Assembly (NCBI RefSeq): GCF_027579695.1
Contig: NC_083582.1
Location: forward strand, 36,279,964 to 36,343,963
Direction of reading: 5' to 3'
Source: Neoarius graeffei
Taxonomy: Eukaryota > Chordata > Actinopteri > Siluriformes > Ariidae
DNA: 64,000 bases
Part shown: piece by piece, positions 19,777 through 31,671 of the stretch
Position numbering within the stretch: the stretch's first letter is position 1
Layout: each line of letters starts with the position of its first letter
Notes under the pieces: generated by a model
What the model was told of the DNA's origin: nothing
Database searches by the model: none
Seen by the model: only the letters and a program-made list of their open reading frames with translations
Program-made: the position numbers and the translations under genes

Positions 19777-20648
19777 AATAAAACACTTCAGGATGTGCTG
19801 GTTTATGAAACAATCATGCTGGGACACACCTCACCACCTTGTCATTGATTATTTTCCTATTACAGCGTACCCCATCAGGTTTGATTCCTTCCTGTGTTAA
19901 CAGGAAGTAAAACTGGTTTAAACAGGAAGTCAAGCATTCAAAATGCTTGCAGTTGTGTTAAAAGGATCATACATGAACAACTGTAGCATAAATCCCAAAA
20001 CAGAACTAACCAATCCAATACCCATCACTTAGACATAACACAATGATGACATCACAATAGAACAACGCTAACTCAGTGCATCACTGAAGACCCAGTGTGC
20101 GGATAAATGATAATTTGCAGTAACCGTTAACCCTGTAGCAACAATACAGCAACAATGCTGTTTGTGTTTACTCAATTTAACTGAGAAGAATCATTAGTCT
20201 ATTAGAATCCTGTCCATAATGCTGCAGAAAAATGCTTAATAATGGTATTTTTGTGTCCTGCATAGCCACAGACATGATATCCGTGATACTAAATCATGAT
20301 GTGCACATGTGCCTATTTGCTGGGGGGAGAAGCTGAAGCGCAACAGCCTGCAGCAGCAGATTAACATTTAAACCCCTGCTTCATAATCGCCTGCCTTCAC
20401 CATTGTGTACATATGTCCACGTTTCTGGATATACTTCAATTTTTAATTTTTTTTTTTATTTTTGGAAACTCCATGAATAGCTTTTGGGAATGAATGCATT
20501 ACTGTATCAGTGTCTGCTGTGAAGCCATTTTTCAGTCCACCACTCTCTAATGGACCAAATAAAACAAATGGGAGAATATTAGGCCTGTAATATAATCACT
20601 GAGGTTCAGTGAAGGATTTGAATGGAAAAAAGGAAAGGGGGGGAGAGA

Positions 20649-20653
<5 letters not shown>
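19777..20653. other. Non-coding stretch, nothing recognised
   Basis: No supported gene or repeat. Confidence 0.45.

Positions 20654-20684
<31 letters not shown>
20654..20684. repeat. GA microsatellite
   Basis: An uninterrupted GA dinucleotide run in a purine-rich context. Confidence 0.95.
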
Positions 20685-20688
<4 letters not shown>

Positions 20689-20779
20689 GGGGGTTGGTAG
20701 AGTTGAACGACCCTACTCTGGGAGCATTCTATGCTCCAGGCATTAATCTACAGACTGGATTACTGCTGCTTCTGTCTAA

Positions 20780-20788
20780 CCCCCCCCC

Positions 20789-20819
<31 letters not shown>

Positions 20820-20825
20820 ACACAC
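20780..20825. repeat. Poly-C tract of about 26 bases followed by CA repeat
   Basis: A C run from 20780 to about 20805 passes directly into (CA)n to 20825. Such a long C homopolymer is prone to length error in sequencing. Confidence 0.95.
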
Positions 20826-22688
20826 TTCCCCCTGCGACCACTGCACCAAGCTCTGCACACAAGTGTAAGACCACCACTGAAGATCTTCTTGCATGTCTGA
20901 CTTGATTTATGTCAGAGTGCCTAATTACATGTGACTAGTCACCTCAGGAACAAAGCAGCACTCTCTCAGCTGGATTGTTTAACCACAGGAATGCCGGATT
21001 GAAGGCTCCATAGGAAACATTTAAAAATTAAACAGCCTTGAAACCTCAGGCAAAAATTCTCATCGCCACCAGATACTCAAAGTTGGGCTTGCTAAAGGGA
21101 TGTGGTTATTTGTACTAGTAAAGGAACTGAATACTGTGCTAACTATATGCTATAAAGTTGATAGACTTTGTCAAGCGTTCACAAAAAGGCACAGAATAAA
21201 CTTAAAATTCAGCTCAGGCAGCAGAAATTCATCGACCCTACCAAAGTCCAAAGTCAAGGCTGTATATTTTAAATAGTCACCTGGCTTTAGAAATGAAAAC
21301 ACTGCCAAGACGCTCACTGGGAGAATAGCTGAGCATAATGTGTATTAATAGGAATCGCCCTCACAAAACTCGACGATACAAAAAGATTTATGATCTTTTT
21401 CTTGGATGTGTTGTCCAAGGAAATCATGTGCTAAAGGGCAAATGGTGTTCAATAGATATTTTTATGCATGGTTTCAGCCATTAAATTAGCAGAGCTTAAG
21501 TAAAGGTAAGTAGTGTTTTCATTCCAAGACTAACTTATTGTTGGATGTTTCATGAAGAGTCGAGTATAAGGAAGCATTTAATTCACATCCATTACCTCTG
21601 TTTGGACAGCTTTAAGAAAGCGTAATGTAGGCAAAATGCACAATACTATTGCCTTGCTTTCTTGTCATGATCATAATAAATGTGGAGCAAAGTATGATAT
21701 GACCTGCAAAGATTTGCTATCTTGACCCAAACTTGGGGATACAGCCTAGAATCTGAATGAATACAATGGATGGAAAATTCCAATATTTAACCTCAGGAAA
21801 TATTTTATTCAGTATTCAGGTTTAAAATGGTTTTAAGGTCTTTTGTCAACCGCAGGATAGAAATGACCTACTGTACAACAGACTTCCAGCCAGAATTCCA
21901 AATTTATATAGAAACTCTAATGTACAGTACATCTGGTGCATTACAGGTTAATTTTAATTGATAATGATGATGATGTTCGTCCTTCGGCGCCGAAGATGAC
22001 CATGACTTCCATTTTTGGACCGTTGAATGGGATCCCCACCAGCTATACTGTGCTGGCCAGGGTGAGGTGAAGTAGGCTATGTTTGAGGCACCTTTTCTAG
22101 CCCTTTCCTCCATGGAGGTGAGCAGAGCAAATCCTAAACAGGGCTGCTCAGACACCCAGGGGGCCGCCAAATTCCGTTGCTGCTTCATTCCAGCAGAGAG
22201 AGACCCTGTGCCCTGGGCCGCCATTGATAATAAATCATTGCTTAAACGATAAACTTATCAGGATTCACTTTTCAGCTCCACACTCAATTGAATATGATGA
22301 GCGGTGCTCTTTGTTGGTTGTTTATGGCCACCATTTTTACAATGACACATAAACACATCTCTGTATAGGTTATGGGCTTTGACTATCTAAAGCAACTACA
22401 TTGTTCCAGAGGACTTCCAAACAGAACAGTCTGGAGAATATAGCTGGAGAAAAACACTTTGCAGGACAACCAACCACTCACTTGGAGCTACAGGTGTGAT
22501 AGCACAGTTGGACCCTAAATCAATGTCAAAGCTTCAAAATCCAGTCAAATGGGATCTTACCCATAGTGCCAAATGAACTGAATGTCTGAAGGAATCATCT
22601 GGTTCCACCAGTTCGGTGTTGTACTTTCTTGTAACTCCAACAAATTTGAGCATTCAACCTTCACTGACACAGTCGAATCAAATAGACA
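20826..22688. other. Mostly unique non-coding stretch
   Basis: No gene supported. The block 21955-22225 (GATGATGATGTTCGTCCTTC onward) is GC-richer than its surroundings and has a 106-codon minus-strand frame. It may be an unclassified repeat, but nothing in the frame is recognisable. Confidence 0.4.
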
Positions 22689-22690
22689 TA

Positions 22691-23206
22691 CACTCACTGG
22701 CCACCTTATTAGGAACACCCATCCACCTGCAGTTTTATGCAGTTATCTAATCACCCGATCCCTTGACAGCAGCACAATGAATAAAATAATGCAGATAGAA
22801 ATCAAGAGCTTCAGATAATGTTCACTTCAAACATCAGAATGGGAAAAACTGTGATCTCAGAGTGTGACTTTCACTGTGGCATGGGTGTTGGTTTGAGCCA
22901 GATGGACTGGTTTGAGTTTTTCAGAAGCTGCTGATCTCCTGGGGTTTTCACACACAACAGTCTCTAGAGTTTACATAGAATGGTGCGAAAAACAAAAAAA
23001 AACCATTGATTGAGTGACAGTTGTTTGGGTAGAAATGCCTTGTTCATAAGAGAGGTCAGAGGAAAATGGCCAGATTGGTTCGAGCTGCCAGGAAGGATAT
23101 AGCAACTCTTTACAACCACAGTGAGCAGAAAAATATCTCAGCATGCAACAGCAGAACACCACATTGGGTTGCACTCCTGCCAGCCAGAAACAGGAATCTT
23201 CGAATC
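22691..23206 (+). mobile_element. Degenerate Tc1-like transposon fragment (family II)
   Basis: It begins CACTCACTGGCCACCTTATT after a TA dinucleotide, a terminus pattern of a widespread vertebrate Tc1 group. The N-terminal transposase region is readable only in pieces (TQQSLEFT, RMARLV-type RKMARLVRAARKDIATLYN, then SRTPHWVALLPARNRNLR) with several stops. The catalytic half and right terminus are missing. Confidence 0.65.
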
Positions 23207-23324
23207 AAGAACAAGTTCCTATTAAAGTGGCTGGTAGATTATCTTCATAAGAAAGCATTTATAAAGATAAGCTTAAAGTATATGCAATGTCTTGTATGTT
23301 CTGCATCAGAATCCAAGATCCAGA

Positions 23325-23486
23325 ATCTATTCCTGGAACACTGGGCATAGTCCTGGATGGAGATGTTAGTCTATCACACCATACCATCCACACGCGTTCA
23401 CAGACTCCATCACTCCTAAAGACAATTCAGAGTAGCCAGTGTACCTACTGGCATGTTTTAGGAAACCTAGAAGAAAACCCTTCAAG
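23325..23486 (-). mobile_element. Ancient type 1 SINE fragment
   Basis: The minus strand reads GGGTTTTCTTCTAGGTTTCC, then ACATGCCAGTAGGTACACTGG and CTACTCTGAATTG. This is a strongly diverged match to the SINE body. No head, tail or duplication is seen. Confidence 0.4.
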
Positions 23487-23910
23487 TTAACAGTATTATG
23501 TAGATCAATAAAAGCAACCCAGTCTCATAGAAAAAAAAAATTGCATTGTACGCACCTTCTATACATTGAATCACAATGTTGTGGAACAAGCAAACATTGC
23601 ATCACAACATATCAATCATTCAATAGCTCTTGAATGCTCCATATGTCACTTCCTGCAACCATGTACTTCATCTAAACTAACCTCCACCACAACATTCTTT
23701 GAATAACATCAATATGTAATAAATAGTTTGACCTCTTTTTAAACACATTGATTGCTTCCCACTTCATGCTTCATGCTTTTCACAACATCTACTTAGACTT
23801 ACTGGGCTCATAAAACTTCTCCTCGTCTCTGTAAATACAATCAGGCTTGCAAGGCACATGGTAAAGCTGGAATTTTCAAAATGAAGAAAGTCTGTAAGCT
23901 ACATTACTAT
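23487..23910. other. Non-coding stretch
   Basis: Nothing recognised before the chromovirus LTR. Confidence 0.45.
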
Positions 23911-24246
23911 TGTCAGTAACAGCGTTGAAAGCACAAGCTCGAAACAGCCTTCAAACATGGCCACCATGAACTACAACTCCCAAGAACCACAGCACCCTTG
24001 GTTTCAAGCTTATTAAATGCACCTGTCTCTCATTATCGTCATTTTCAACAACCCTATATAAACACGACTCTTACTCTCACTCACTGTGAAGTATCAATCA
24101 GTGTTTCCTTCCTGTCATTACCAAGCCGCTTACTTTCTGCTTGCCTTCTAGTATTCGACCTTTGTTTATGTTTACCTCGACCATGTCTCTTAGTCTCGTC
24201 TACGTTAGCCAATTGACCGAACTCCATAAGTGTCTGCACCCTGACA
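23911..24246 (+). repeat. 5' LTR of the chromovirus (internally deleted)
   Basis: TGTCAGTAAC ... CACCCTGACA, 336 bp. A TATA-like CCTATATAAACAC lies at about 24052-24064. It matches the right LTR but lacks about 85 bp present there between roughly 28755 and 28840. Confidence 0.85.
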
Positions 24247-24263
24247 GGATACTTCACCGTCAA

Positions 24264-25343
24264 ATGGATGCAGCAGAGGAGGCGAAGCAGACTGCCCTTA
24301 ATGCTCAAGTGTGCCTGTTAGGAGAACACCAGCAGATGCTCAGTGACCTCAACACCAAGATGGCACAGCTCACTGCTGTGATGTCGCAGACACTCCTAAC
24401 ACACCCCGAAGCCTCCATAAGCTCCACAAAGCTCCTCCCGTTACCTGAGAAATACGCTGGCGATGCTGCCAGCTATAAGGGATTTCTTCTCCAATGCTCC
24501 CTTTATTTCTCATCCCTCACCAGCATTTCCAATGATCAAAAGATTGAAAAGTTTCTCACGCTGCTGACTGGTAAGGCTCTTCAGTGGGCAAGCACTGTCT
24601 GCAAGTGCAGCGGTGAGCACACTATGTCTTATGATCATTTCCTGGAATTATTTAAGTAAGTCTTCGATCATGAACCTAAGGGCATCAAAGACGGAAAGAG
24701 TCTGTTGACCATTAAGCAGGGAAATAGAAGAGTTGCCGAATATGCTCTGGACTTTCGAACCCTAGCTGCCAGCAGTGGCTAGAATGAGCCGGCTTTAAAG
24801 GCTGCTTTTTGCCAAGGTCTATGTCCAGAAGTGTTGAGTGAGTTGGCATGTTGAGATGAACACTTAACTCTAGACTCTCTCATTGATCTAGCTATCCAAT
24901 TGAATCATCTAATCAGCAGTAGACCAGCTTTACAAAATGCTGCCACACTGTCTTCAGCCACTAATGCACCCACATCCATGGAAGTATCTCAGGCACATCT
25001 GAAACATTCAGAGAGAGAGAGAGAAGAAAACACAAGGGTTTGTTTCTACTGCAGTGATCCTAACCATCTTATTTCTAAATGCCCTGTTTGTCTGCCTTGC
25101 TTCAATTCTACACGTCCTGCTGAAGCATTGACCAGCCTGTTGAGTCCCCTGTTACCTCACGAAACTCAATCTTTTAAAATACCAGTTATATTGAAGCTGT
25201 CAGCATTGACACATGTGCTCTCTGCGTTTATTGACTCAGGGGCAGAGGGGAATTTCATCAACATCTCAATCATCCAGAAATTCAACCTGTCCATGAACAC
25301 CTTGCAGAGATCACTCAGCCTCAAGAACATTGATGTCCCATAG
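24264..25343 (+). pseudogene. gag and protease of the chromovirus
   Basis: Gag starts at ATG 24264 (MDAAEEAKQTALNAQVCLL), 18 bases after the LTR. The capsid motif PLPEKYAGDAASYKGFLLQC and GKALQWASTV match the sushi-ichi Gag from which vertebrate PEG10/RTL genes derive. Three stops interrupt it in the same frame: TAA 24657, TAG 24780 and TGA 24852. A CCHC knuckle (CFYCSDPNHLISKC) lies near 25046-25087. The protease active site FIDSGAEGNF is intact. A TAG at 25341 ends the frame, but the same frame continues into RT, so gag-pol was one reading frame. Confidence 0.82.
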
Positions 25344-26690
25344 GGGCAGTTTGTCCCCATAGGGGACAAACTTGTCACCATTCGCACTACTCTTCAAATT
25401 CAAGTAGGAGCTCTTCACTCAGAGCTTCTTTCACTGTATGTCACACCGACGGCACACCATGACATCATCTTAGGCTATCCCTGGCTTCAATTACATGATC
25501 CACTGGTATCCTGGCAGCATAAAGACATTCTTCAATGGTCATCAACCTGTTTTCAAAAATGTCTCCTTCGTCCCCAACTAACCCTCTCGTCTACGTCAGT
25601 GAAGAGTCCACAGCCCGACTCACTCAACAATGTTCCTGAATGCTATATGAACCTAAAGGAAGTATTCAGCAAGGGTAAGGCATGTGGCCTACCTCCTCAC
25701 TGCCCATATGACTGTGCAACTGATCTCCTCCCAGATACCACTCCTCCACGCAACCGTATTCATCCACTTTCCCAGACTGAGCAAGCAGCCATGGAAGAAT
25801 ATGTACAGGAAGCCTTGAACCAGGGGTACAGTCAACCTTCCCCCTCACCTGCATCTGCTGGCTTCTTCTTTGTGGAGAAGAAGGGAGGAGGTCTTCGTCC
25901 GTGCATCGATTATAGTGGTCTCAACCAAATCACAGTGAAATACTCCTACCCTCTTCCACTTGTAAACTTTGGCCCTTGAGCAACTACGTTCTGCTAGAAC
26001 CTCTCCAAACTGGACTTACGTAGTGCATATAACCTGATCAGAATCAGAGAGGGGGACACATGGAAGATGGCCTTCAGTACCACTGCTGGCCATTTTGAAT
26101 ACCAGGTAATACCTTATGGCCTTTCTTCGGCACCAAGTGTATTTCAGTGCCTGATTAACGATGTTCTCAGAGACATGTTGGGGAAGTACATCATTGCTTA
26201 CATTGACGACATTTTAATTTACTCCCCTGATGATGAAAGCCATCAAAAACACGTCCAATCTGTACTCTCTCACCTCCTCAAAAATCACCTGTATGTAAAA
26301 GCCGAGAAGTGTGAATTTCATGTACACCAGATCTCATTTCTGGAATACATTATCAGCATTGAGGGAGTCAGCATGGACAAATCTAAAGTCTCGGCCATCA
26401 TGTCTTGGCCTGCTCCCGCTTCGGTTAAGGAACTACAGCATTTTCTGGGCTTCACCAATTTTTACCAGTGCTTCATTAGGGGCTTTAGCACCATCGCTGC
26501 ACCTGTGACCTCTCTCTTAAAGAATGGGCCTCAACACCTCCAGTGGAATCCAGTAGTCAAGGAGGCCTTCAGAAAATTCAAGGTCGCTTTCACCACAGCT
26601 CCTATACTTCAACATCCTGACTCCACTAAACCTTTTGTAGCAGAAGTAGACACATCAGAGATTGGAGTAGGGGGAGTGTGCTGTCAATGA
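25344..26690 (+). pseudogene. reverse transcriptase and start of RNase H of the chromovirus
   Basis: Visible RT blocks, in order: [50 protein letters not shown]; the catalytic [36 protein letters not shown]. RNase H begins [18 protein letters not shown] local frame excursion near 25977-26020 creates TGA and TAG between blocks, and TGA at 26688 ends the long frame. The YIDD site is intact, but expression is impossible. Similarity resumes after 26690 (PVAFFSKKLTPTERNYDIS) with further stops and a deletion. Confidence 0.86.
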
Positions 26691-28386
26691 TTCAGGGAGA
26701 AGCCCAAACTGCACCCAGTGGCTTTCTTCTCTAAAAAGCTCACACCCACAGAGAGGAACTATGACATCAGCAATTGAGAACTACTAGCCATTAAGTTAGC
26801 CCTCGAAGAATGGAGACATTGGCTGGAGGGAGCAAGAAAGCAAAACGCCTCAACCTACATCACCAGATGGGCTCTGTTTTTTACTCGTTTTAAATTAATG
26901 ATATCATCCAGGCACTAAGAACACCAAGGCTGATACACTTTCCAGAATCCACAGCCCCTCACCACACAACTCTGAACCACACCCCGTTCTATCACCTAAG
27001 TGTTTTGTTCAGGCCATTACCTGGGACTTAGATGAAGAAATCAAAAGACCTCAACTGCAGACACCTCCAGAGAATTCCCCCCCCCCCCGTACATCCTGCA
27101 CAACCTCCGAGGCAGACTCATCACTTGGACTCATGCATCCCCCACCACAGACCATCCCAGTAGCCAGCGTACACACCAGCTACTTAGGAATAAACATTGA
27201 TGGGAGGATATGGTGACTGAAATCAACCACTTTGTCTCCTCATGCTCAGAGTGTGCACAAGCCAAGGTACCATGAACCCCACCCACTGGAAGATTATGCC
27301 CCCTACCTGTACCTCTAAGACCCTGGTCACACGTGGCTGTCAACTTCATCATTGATCTTCCAGCTTCCCAAGGCAACACAGTTATCATGGTCATCAACAG
27401 GTTTTCCAAGGCTCTCAGACTCATCTCATTATCTGGTCTACTCATGGCATTCCAAACTGCCGAACTTATCTTCCGCCACATTTTTAGACATTTTGGCATT
27501 CCAGAGGACATTGTCAGAGACCGGGGCCCCCAGTTCATCTCCAGACTCCGGTCATGCTTCATGGAAAGATTGGGAATTTCAGTAAGTCTTACCTCCGGCT
27601 ACCACCTGCAGTCCAACGGCCAAGTCAAATGGGCCAACCAGGAAATAGGGTGCTTCCTGCAAATCTTCTGCATGCAGAACCAGGGAGATTGAGCACAATT
27701 CCTTCCATGGGCTGAGTATGCACAGAGCTCACTCAAACACTCTGCCACTCAACTAATGCCATTCTAGTCCATACTTGGCTACCAACACCCCCCCGTTCCC
27801 ATGGGATGATGCACCCATTCAGGTACAAGCAGTCAACACCTAGTTCAAGTGGAGCCAACAGGTATAGGAGGAGGTACACCAGAGAATAGAAACAGTCAAT
27901 GCTAAATACAAACAATACACTGATAAACACAGGAGCAAGAACCTGGAATACGCTCCAAGAGATCGGGTATGGGTCTCCACAAGGGATCTGAAAGAACCCA
28001 ACAAATGTAAGAAGCTACAGGCTTGCTATATTGGTCTGTACAAGGTTCTTTGTCGCATCAATGAAGTCTTGTATAAACTAGAGCTCCCACCTCACAGCTG
28101 AGTTGAACCCACTTTTCACGTCTCCTGTTTGAAACCAGCAATCCAAGGCCAACTATCAGTTAACACTCCTACCCAGGAGCCCCCCCCCAAACTCTGAGGG
28201 GGAACCCATCTACCAGGTAAACATGATCCTGAACTCCCAACACAGACAAAGACAACTAGAGTATCTGGTAGACTGGGAGGGCTACGGACCTGAGGAGCAA
28301 AGTTGGGTAGGTGCAAGGGACATCCTGGACCCTCTCCTGATACAGGAATTTCATAGCCAACACCCCAGCAAACCAGCACCAAGATA
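26691..28386 (+). pseudogene. RNase H remainder, integrase and chromodomain of the chromovirus
   Basis: RNase H resumes as KLTPTERNYDIS, then a deletion after [10 protein letters not shown] joins to sequence normally further along. The integrase core is open at 27333-27692. The first catalytic D is replaced (VNFIIDLP where VDF is usual). The second is present in RDRGPQF. The catalytic E is lost in the segment SNGQVKWANQEIG, which normally reads GQ-ER. A chromodomain follows at about 28210-28350 ([18 protein letters not shown]), ending at TAG 28384. The chromodomain identifies the element as a chromovirus; it is thought to direct integration to modified chromatin. Confidence 0.8.
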
Positions 28387-28440
28387 GAGATGACATCCAA
28401 GGAAGAATGTTGCTCCTAGAAGGAGCTCCTCGGGGGGTTC

Positions 28441-28861
28441 TGTCAATAACAGCACTGAGAACACAAGCTCGAAACAGCCTTCAAACATGGCCACCACAAA
28501 CTACAACTCCCAAGAACCACAGTGCCCTCTGTCTCCAGCTTATTAAATGCACCTGTCTCTCATTATTGTCATTTTCAACAACCCTATATAAACACCACTC
28601 TCTCTCACTGCGAAGTATCGTTCAGTGTTTCCTTCCTGTCGTTACCAATCCGTTTACTTTCTGCCTGCCTTCTAGTATTCGACCTTTGTTTATGTTTACC
28701 TTGACCATGTTTCTTAGTCTTGTCTATGTTATCCAGTTTGCCAATCGACCAGCCTCCACCCATTTCTTTGACTATGCTTCTTGTCTGCTGTTTGGGCTCT
28801 GTCTACAGTTTGCTTCTCCCGCTCTCCCCTGTGCCTGCATCTAAGTGCCTGCACCCTGACA
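28441..28861 (+). repeat. 3' LTR of the chromovirus
   Basis: TGTCAATAAC ... GCACCCTGACA, 421 bp, the longer and more complete of the pair. TATA-like CCTATATAAACACC lies at about 28582-28595. Divergence from the left LTR is scattered along its length, in keeping with an old insertion. Confidence 0.87.
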
Positions 28862-29179
28862 ACCATGTACTGCATTATCAGCCTGATTGCATTTGCAAAG
28901 AAGAGAAGTTGTTTCATAAGAAGTTTCAAGGAGAAGTTTCAATATTTATTACATATCAATCTTATTTAAATAAAATAGTGGTCCAGGATAGCTTGGTTAA
29001 AAAAATATGTTGGGGCAGAATGTCTTATACAGAGCATTCAAATGAAAGTCTGATACGTTGCGATGCAAATTATGTGCAGGTGGTGTGGACTTATTTTCAT
29101 GTGCCTTTTGGTGGGACTGTGGTAGCTACACCATTAGAATTACATCCTGACCCTTTTTTGGCTGTCTTTTTTTCCCCCT
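28862..29179. other. Non-coding stretch
   Basis: Nothing recognised. Confidence 0.4.
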
Positions 29180-29237
29180 AATTGTAAAGCAACCTTGGGT
29201 GTAAGAAAGGTGCTATATAAATTGAACTTTATTATTA
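29180..29237 (+). repeat. LINE-type 3' end fragment
   Basis: TTGTAAAGCAACCTTGGGTG followed by AAAGGTGCTATATAAATTGA is a typical 3' terminus of fish non-LTR retrotransposons. No coding part is attached. Confidence 0.45.
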
Positions 29238-29288
29238 TTATTAGGGCCCGAGCACCATTCGGTGCGAAGACCCTATTGTTTTCGAAGG

Positions 29289-29329
<41 letters not shown>

Positions 29330-29838
29330 GCCGTGTTTGGCCTTATTTGAGGCATTTCCCATGCACGAAAACTCATGAAATTTGATATACACATCAGTCA
29401 TTGTCCTCGCTACTCAGCCACAGACTTTTGGCCCCAGGCATGGCCCAGGGACTTCATAGCAGCCCTTTTTCCATTTCCCATTGAAATGAATGGGTAGAAC
29501 TTTGGAATGATGATGTCATAAGGCCATTTGGAGTGAAATTACACATGGTCATTTTTAACGTACTCCTCCTAGACGGTTCATCAAATTCATGTCAAACTTG
29601 GCAAACATGATGCCAAGATATTGCTGAAGTTGAATTGCTAAGGGATTTTTGATATGTTGTAATATATTGAAATAATATAACATATAATATGCCAAGATAT
29701 TGCTGAATGTTGAACTTGATATCTTGTAATATGATTGATTCTGATGCATTGGTTCGTTTGCATGTGTGAACGAGGACCACACGCAGTCTGTATGCTACAA
29801 TGTAACAATTTTACTGCCTGGTGCGGACCAAATAATCG

Positions 29839-29886
<48 letters not shown>

Positions 29887-30245
29887 AATAATGACCTTCT
29901 ATCATTGTGCATTTTGTTGCAGACAAAATGCACAATGATTGATATATTGTAATATGTTGAAATATTATAACATATAATATGCCAAGATATTACTGAATGT
30001 TGAATTTGATATCTGTAGGATATTGCTGAATGTTGAACTCGATATCTTGTAATATGACTCTGATTCTGATACTCTTTAGCCATTATGGGCCTGTCTGATG
30101 AACATTTGATGAATATATGACATGTGACTGTTTTGTTGGGTGGCGGGATGTCCTGGGTTGCGGAACTACATGTGCGATGGCCCATCAAGGCTGCTAGTGG
30201 CTTTAATTATTATTATTAATATTATTATTATTATTATTGAAGATG
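29238..30245 (+). repeat. Dispersed repeat with GGGCCCGAGCACC head and ATT-repeat borders
   Basis: It starts AGGGCCCGAGCACCATTCGG followed by an ATT microsatellite (29288-29330), and ends near TGCTAGTGGCTTTAATTATT with a second ATT microsatellite (30205-30240). The motif GCCAAGATATTGCTGAATGTTG is repeated several times (29690, 29982, 30016). It resembles a common fish repeat; the class is unknown to me. Confidence 0.5.
29841..29884. repeat. CA microsatellite, about 22 units
   Basis: A pure CA run inside the 29238-30245 repeat. Confidence 0.95.
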
Positions 30246-30501
30246 CAGCAGATAAGCTGCATGAGAGCCTTTTTTTTTAATGAGTCTGGGTTGTTACGTT
30301 GAATGAGTATGTAAAAATTCTCAGTGCAGTCTTGAATGCATGATAACGCATTTGTAAGCACATTTCCCATGCAATTTGATTTTGGTTATTCAGGATAATC
30401 CTAGTAAGATTTCTGAACAAAATCCTCAATTCTTTCTGTTAAATCCAGCTCAGTGTAACACAAAGTCCCAGTTTCTTATTTAGCCATACATCTTAAAACA
30501 C

Positions 30502-30870
30502 GGCAGCACGGTGGTGTAGTGGTTAGTGCTGTCGCCTCACAGCAAGAAGGTCCGGGTTCGAGCCCCGTGGCTGGCGAGGGCCTTTCTGTGCGGAGTTTGC
30601 ATGTTCTCCCCGTGTCCACGTGGGTTTCCTCCGGGTGCTCCGGTTTCCCCCACAGTCCAAAGACATGCAGGTTAGGTTAACTGGTGACTCTAAATTGACC
30701 GTAGGTGTGAATGTGAGTGTTTGTCTGTGTCTATGTGTCAGCCCTGTGATGACCTGGCAACTTGTCCAGGGTGTACCCCGCCTTTCGCCCATAGTCAGCT
30801 GGGATAGGCTCCAGCTTGCCTGCGACCCTGTAGACGGATAAAGCGGCTAGAGATAATGAGATGAGATGAG
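30502..30870 (+). mobile_element. tRNA-derived SINE (type 1, GAGAT-tail subfamily), full length
   Basis: Box A, box B and tail are intact. Perfect 12-bp target duplications ATCTTAAAACAC at 30490-30501 and 30871-30882 mark a recent insertion. Confidence 0.93.
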
Positions 30871-30882
30871 ATCTTAAAACAC

Positions 30883-31671
30883 ATTATTTAGGTAGTACGA
30901 TGAAACTACAATGATAGGCAATTTGTGTGCAACAATGAGCAATGTACAGCTGGACATATCAAGTCAATGTTTATTTAAAACTATATTAAGCATTATTTTA
31001 ATCATTTGTAGATATAGCTGTTGGCAGACTTGTAGCAAGGTGTTTAGTTACAGCAATGCATAGATCAGCGGATGTACTGGAGTGAGGAGCCCTCAAGTGT
31101 CTTGCCTGAAACAGAGACGTATTGTTCAACACATGATTTGTACTATGCCACTATTTATAACAGTGAAACTCATTCAATTACTCACTCAATTCAATTGTTG
31201 CACTGGTGTTAGTGCTGAAACTCATGCTAGAGGCAGATGGCCAGTAATCTTGTTACATAAGATGTCAATGTAATTCACTTCTCATTCACAACTAATCTCG
31301 CCACCATGTTTGACCATCCAGAAGCAGAACAAACACTTCTCACAATATTTTACAGTGTATATTTAAATCAAAGATTTATTGGCGTAATTAATAAAAGGCC
31401 AAAGTGATTTATTCCTGCCTTGTGCTCAGTATTCCTGGGATAGTCTCCTTGCCAGGATAAAATGGCAATTAACAACAAATCAAATAATTAACTAAGGCTG
31501 TTTTGACAGATAAGATCTGTGGTCTGTGGTTCAGCAGGGAAAGTGGAGCTGATGTTACAAGGTCATATTGCATTTTGGGGCAGCACTGCTGCAATACAGC
31601 ATTTTATTATATTATCGTATTACTTGCTTTGCATTGACCAACACAGAGACTGAGAGAGAGGGAGATTCATC
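30883..31671. other. Non-coding stretch, nothing recognised
   Basis: No supported gene or repeat. Confidence 0.45.

Larger units (their letters stand above)
23911..28861 (+). mobile_element. Chromovirus (sushi-ichi-like Ty3/Gypsy) with both LTRs, decayed
   Basis: The order is LTR, gag, zinc knuckle, protease, RT, RNase H, integrase, chromodomain, LTR, all on the plus strand and originally in one frame for gag-protease-RT. Flanking 5-mers ACTAT (23906-23910) and ACCAT (28862-28866) could be a diverged target duplication. A G-run (CTCGGGGGGTTC, 28429-28440) immediately before the right LTR is a likely polypurine tract. Multiple stops, frameshifts and a deletion in RNase H show it is dead. Unlike the elements at 1-6868, integrase follows RT. 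Confidence 0.88.

Noticed and set aside
21904-22224. 106-codon minus-strand frame beginning MAAQGTGSLSAG
   Set aside because: GC-rich block with no recognisable domain, no splice or promoter context, and repeat-like surroundings; coding status cannot be supported.
23911-28861. Possibility that the LTR elements are endogenous retroviruses
   Set aside because: No envelope-like frame follows integrase; the chromodomain and the Gag type identify a Ty3/Gypsy chromovirus, and the 1-6868 elements are Gmr1-type Gypsy.
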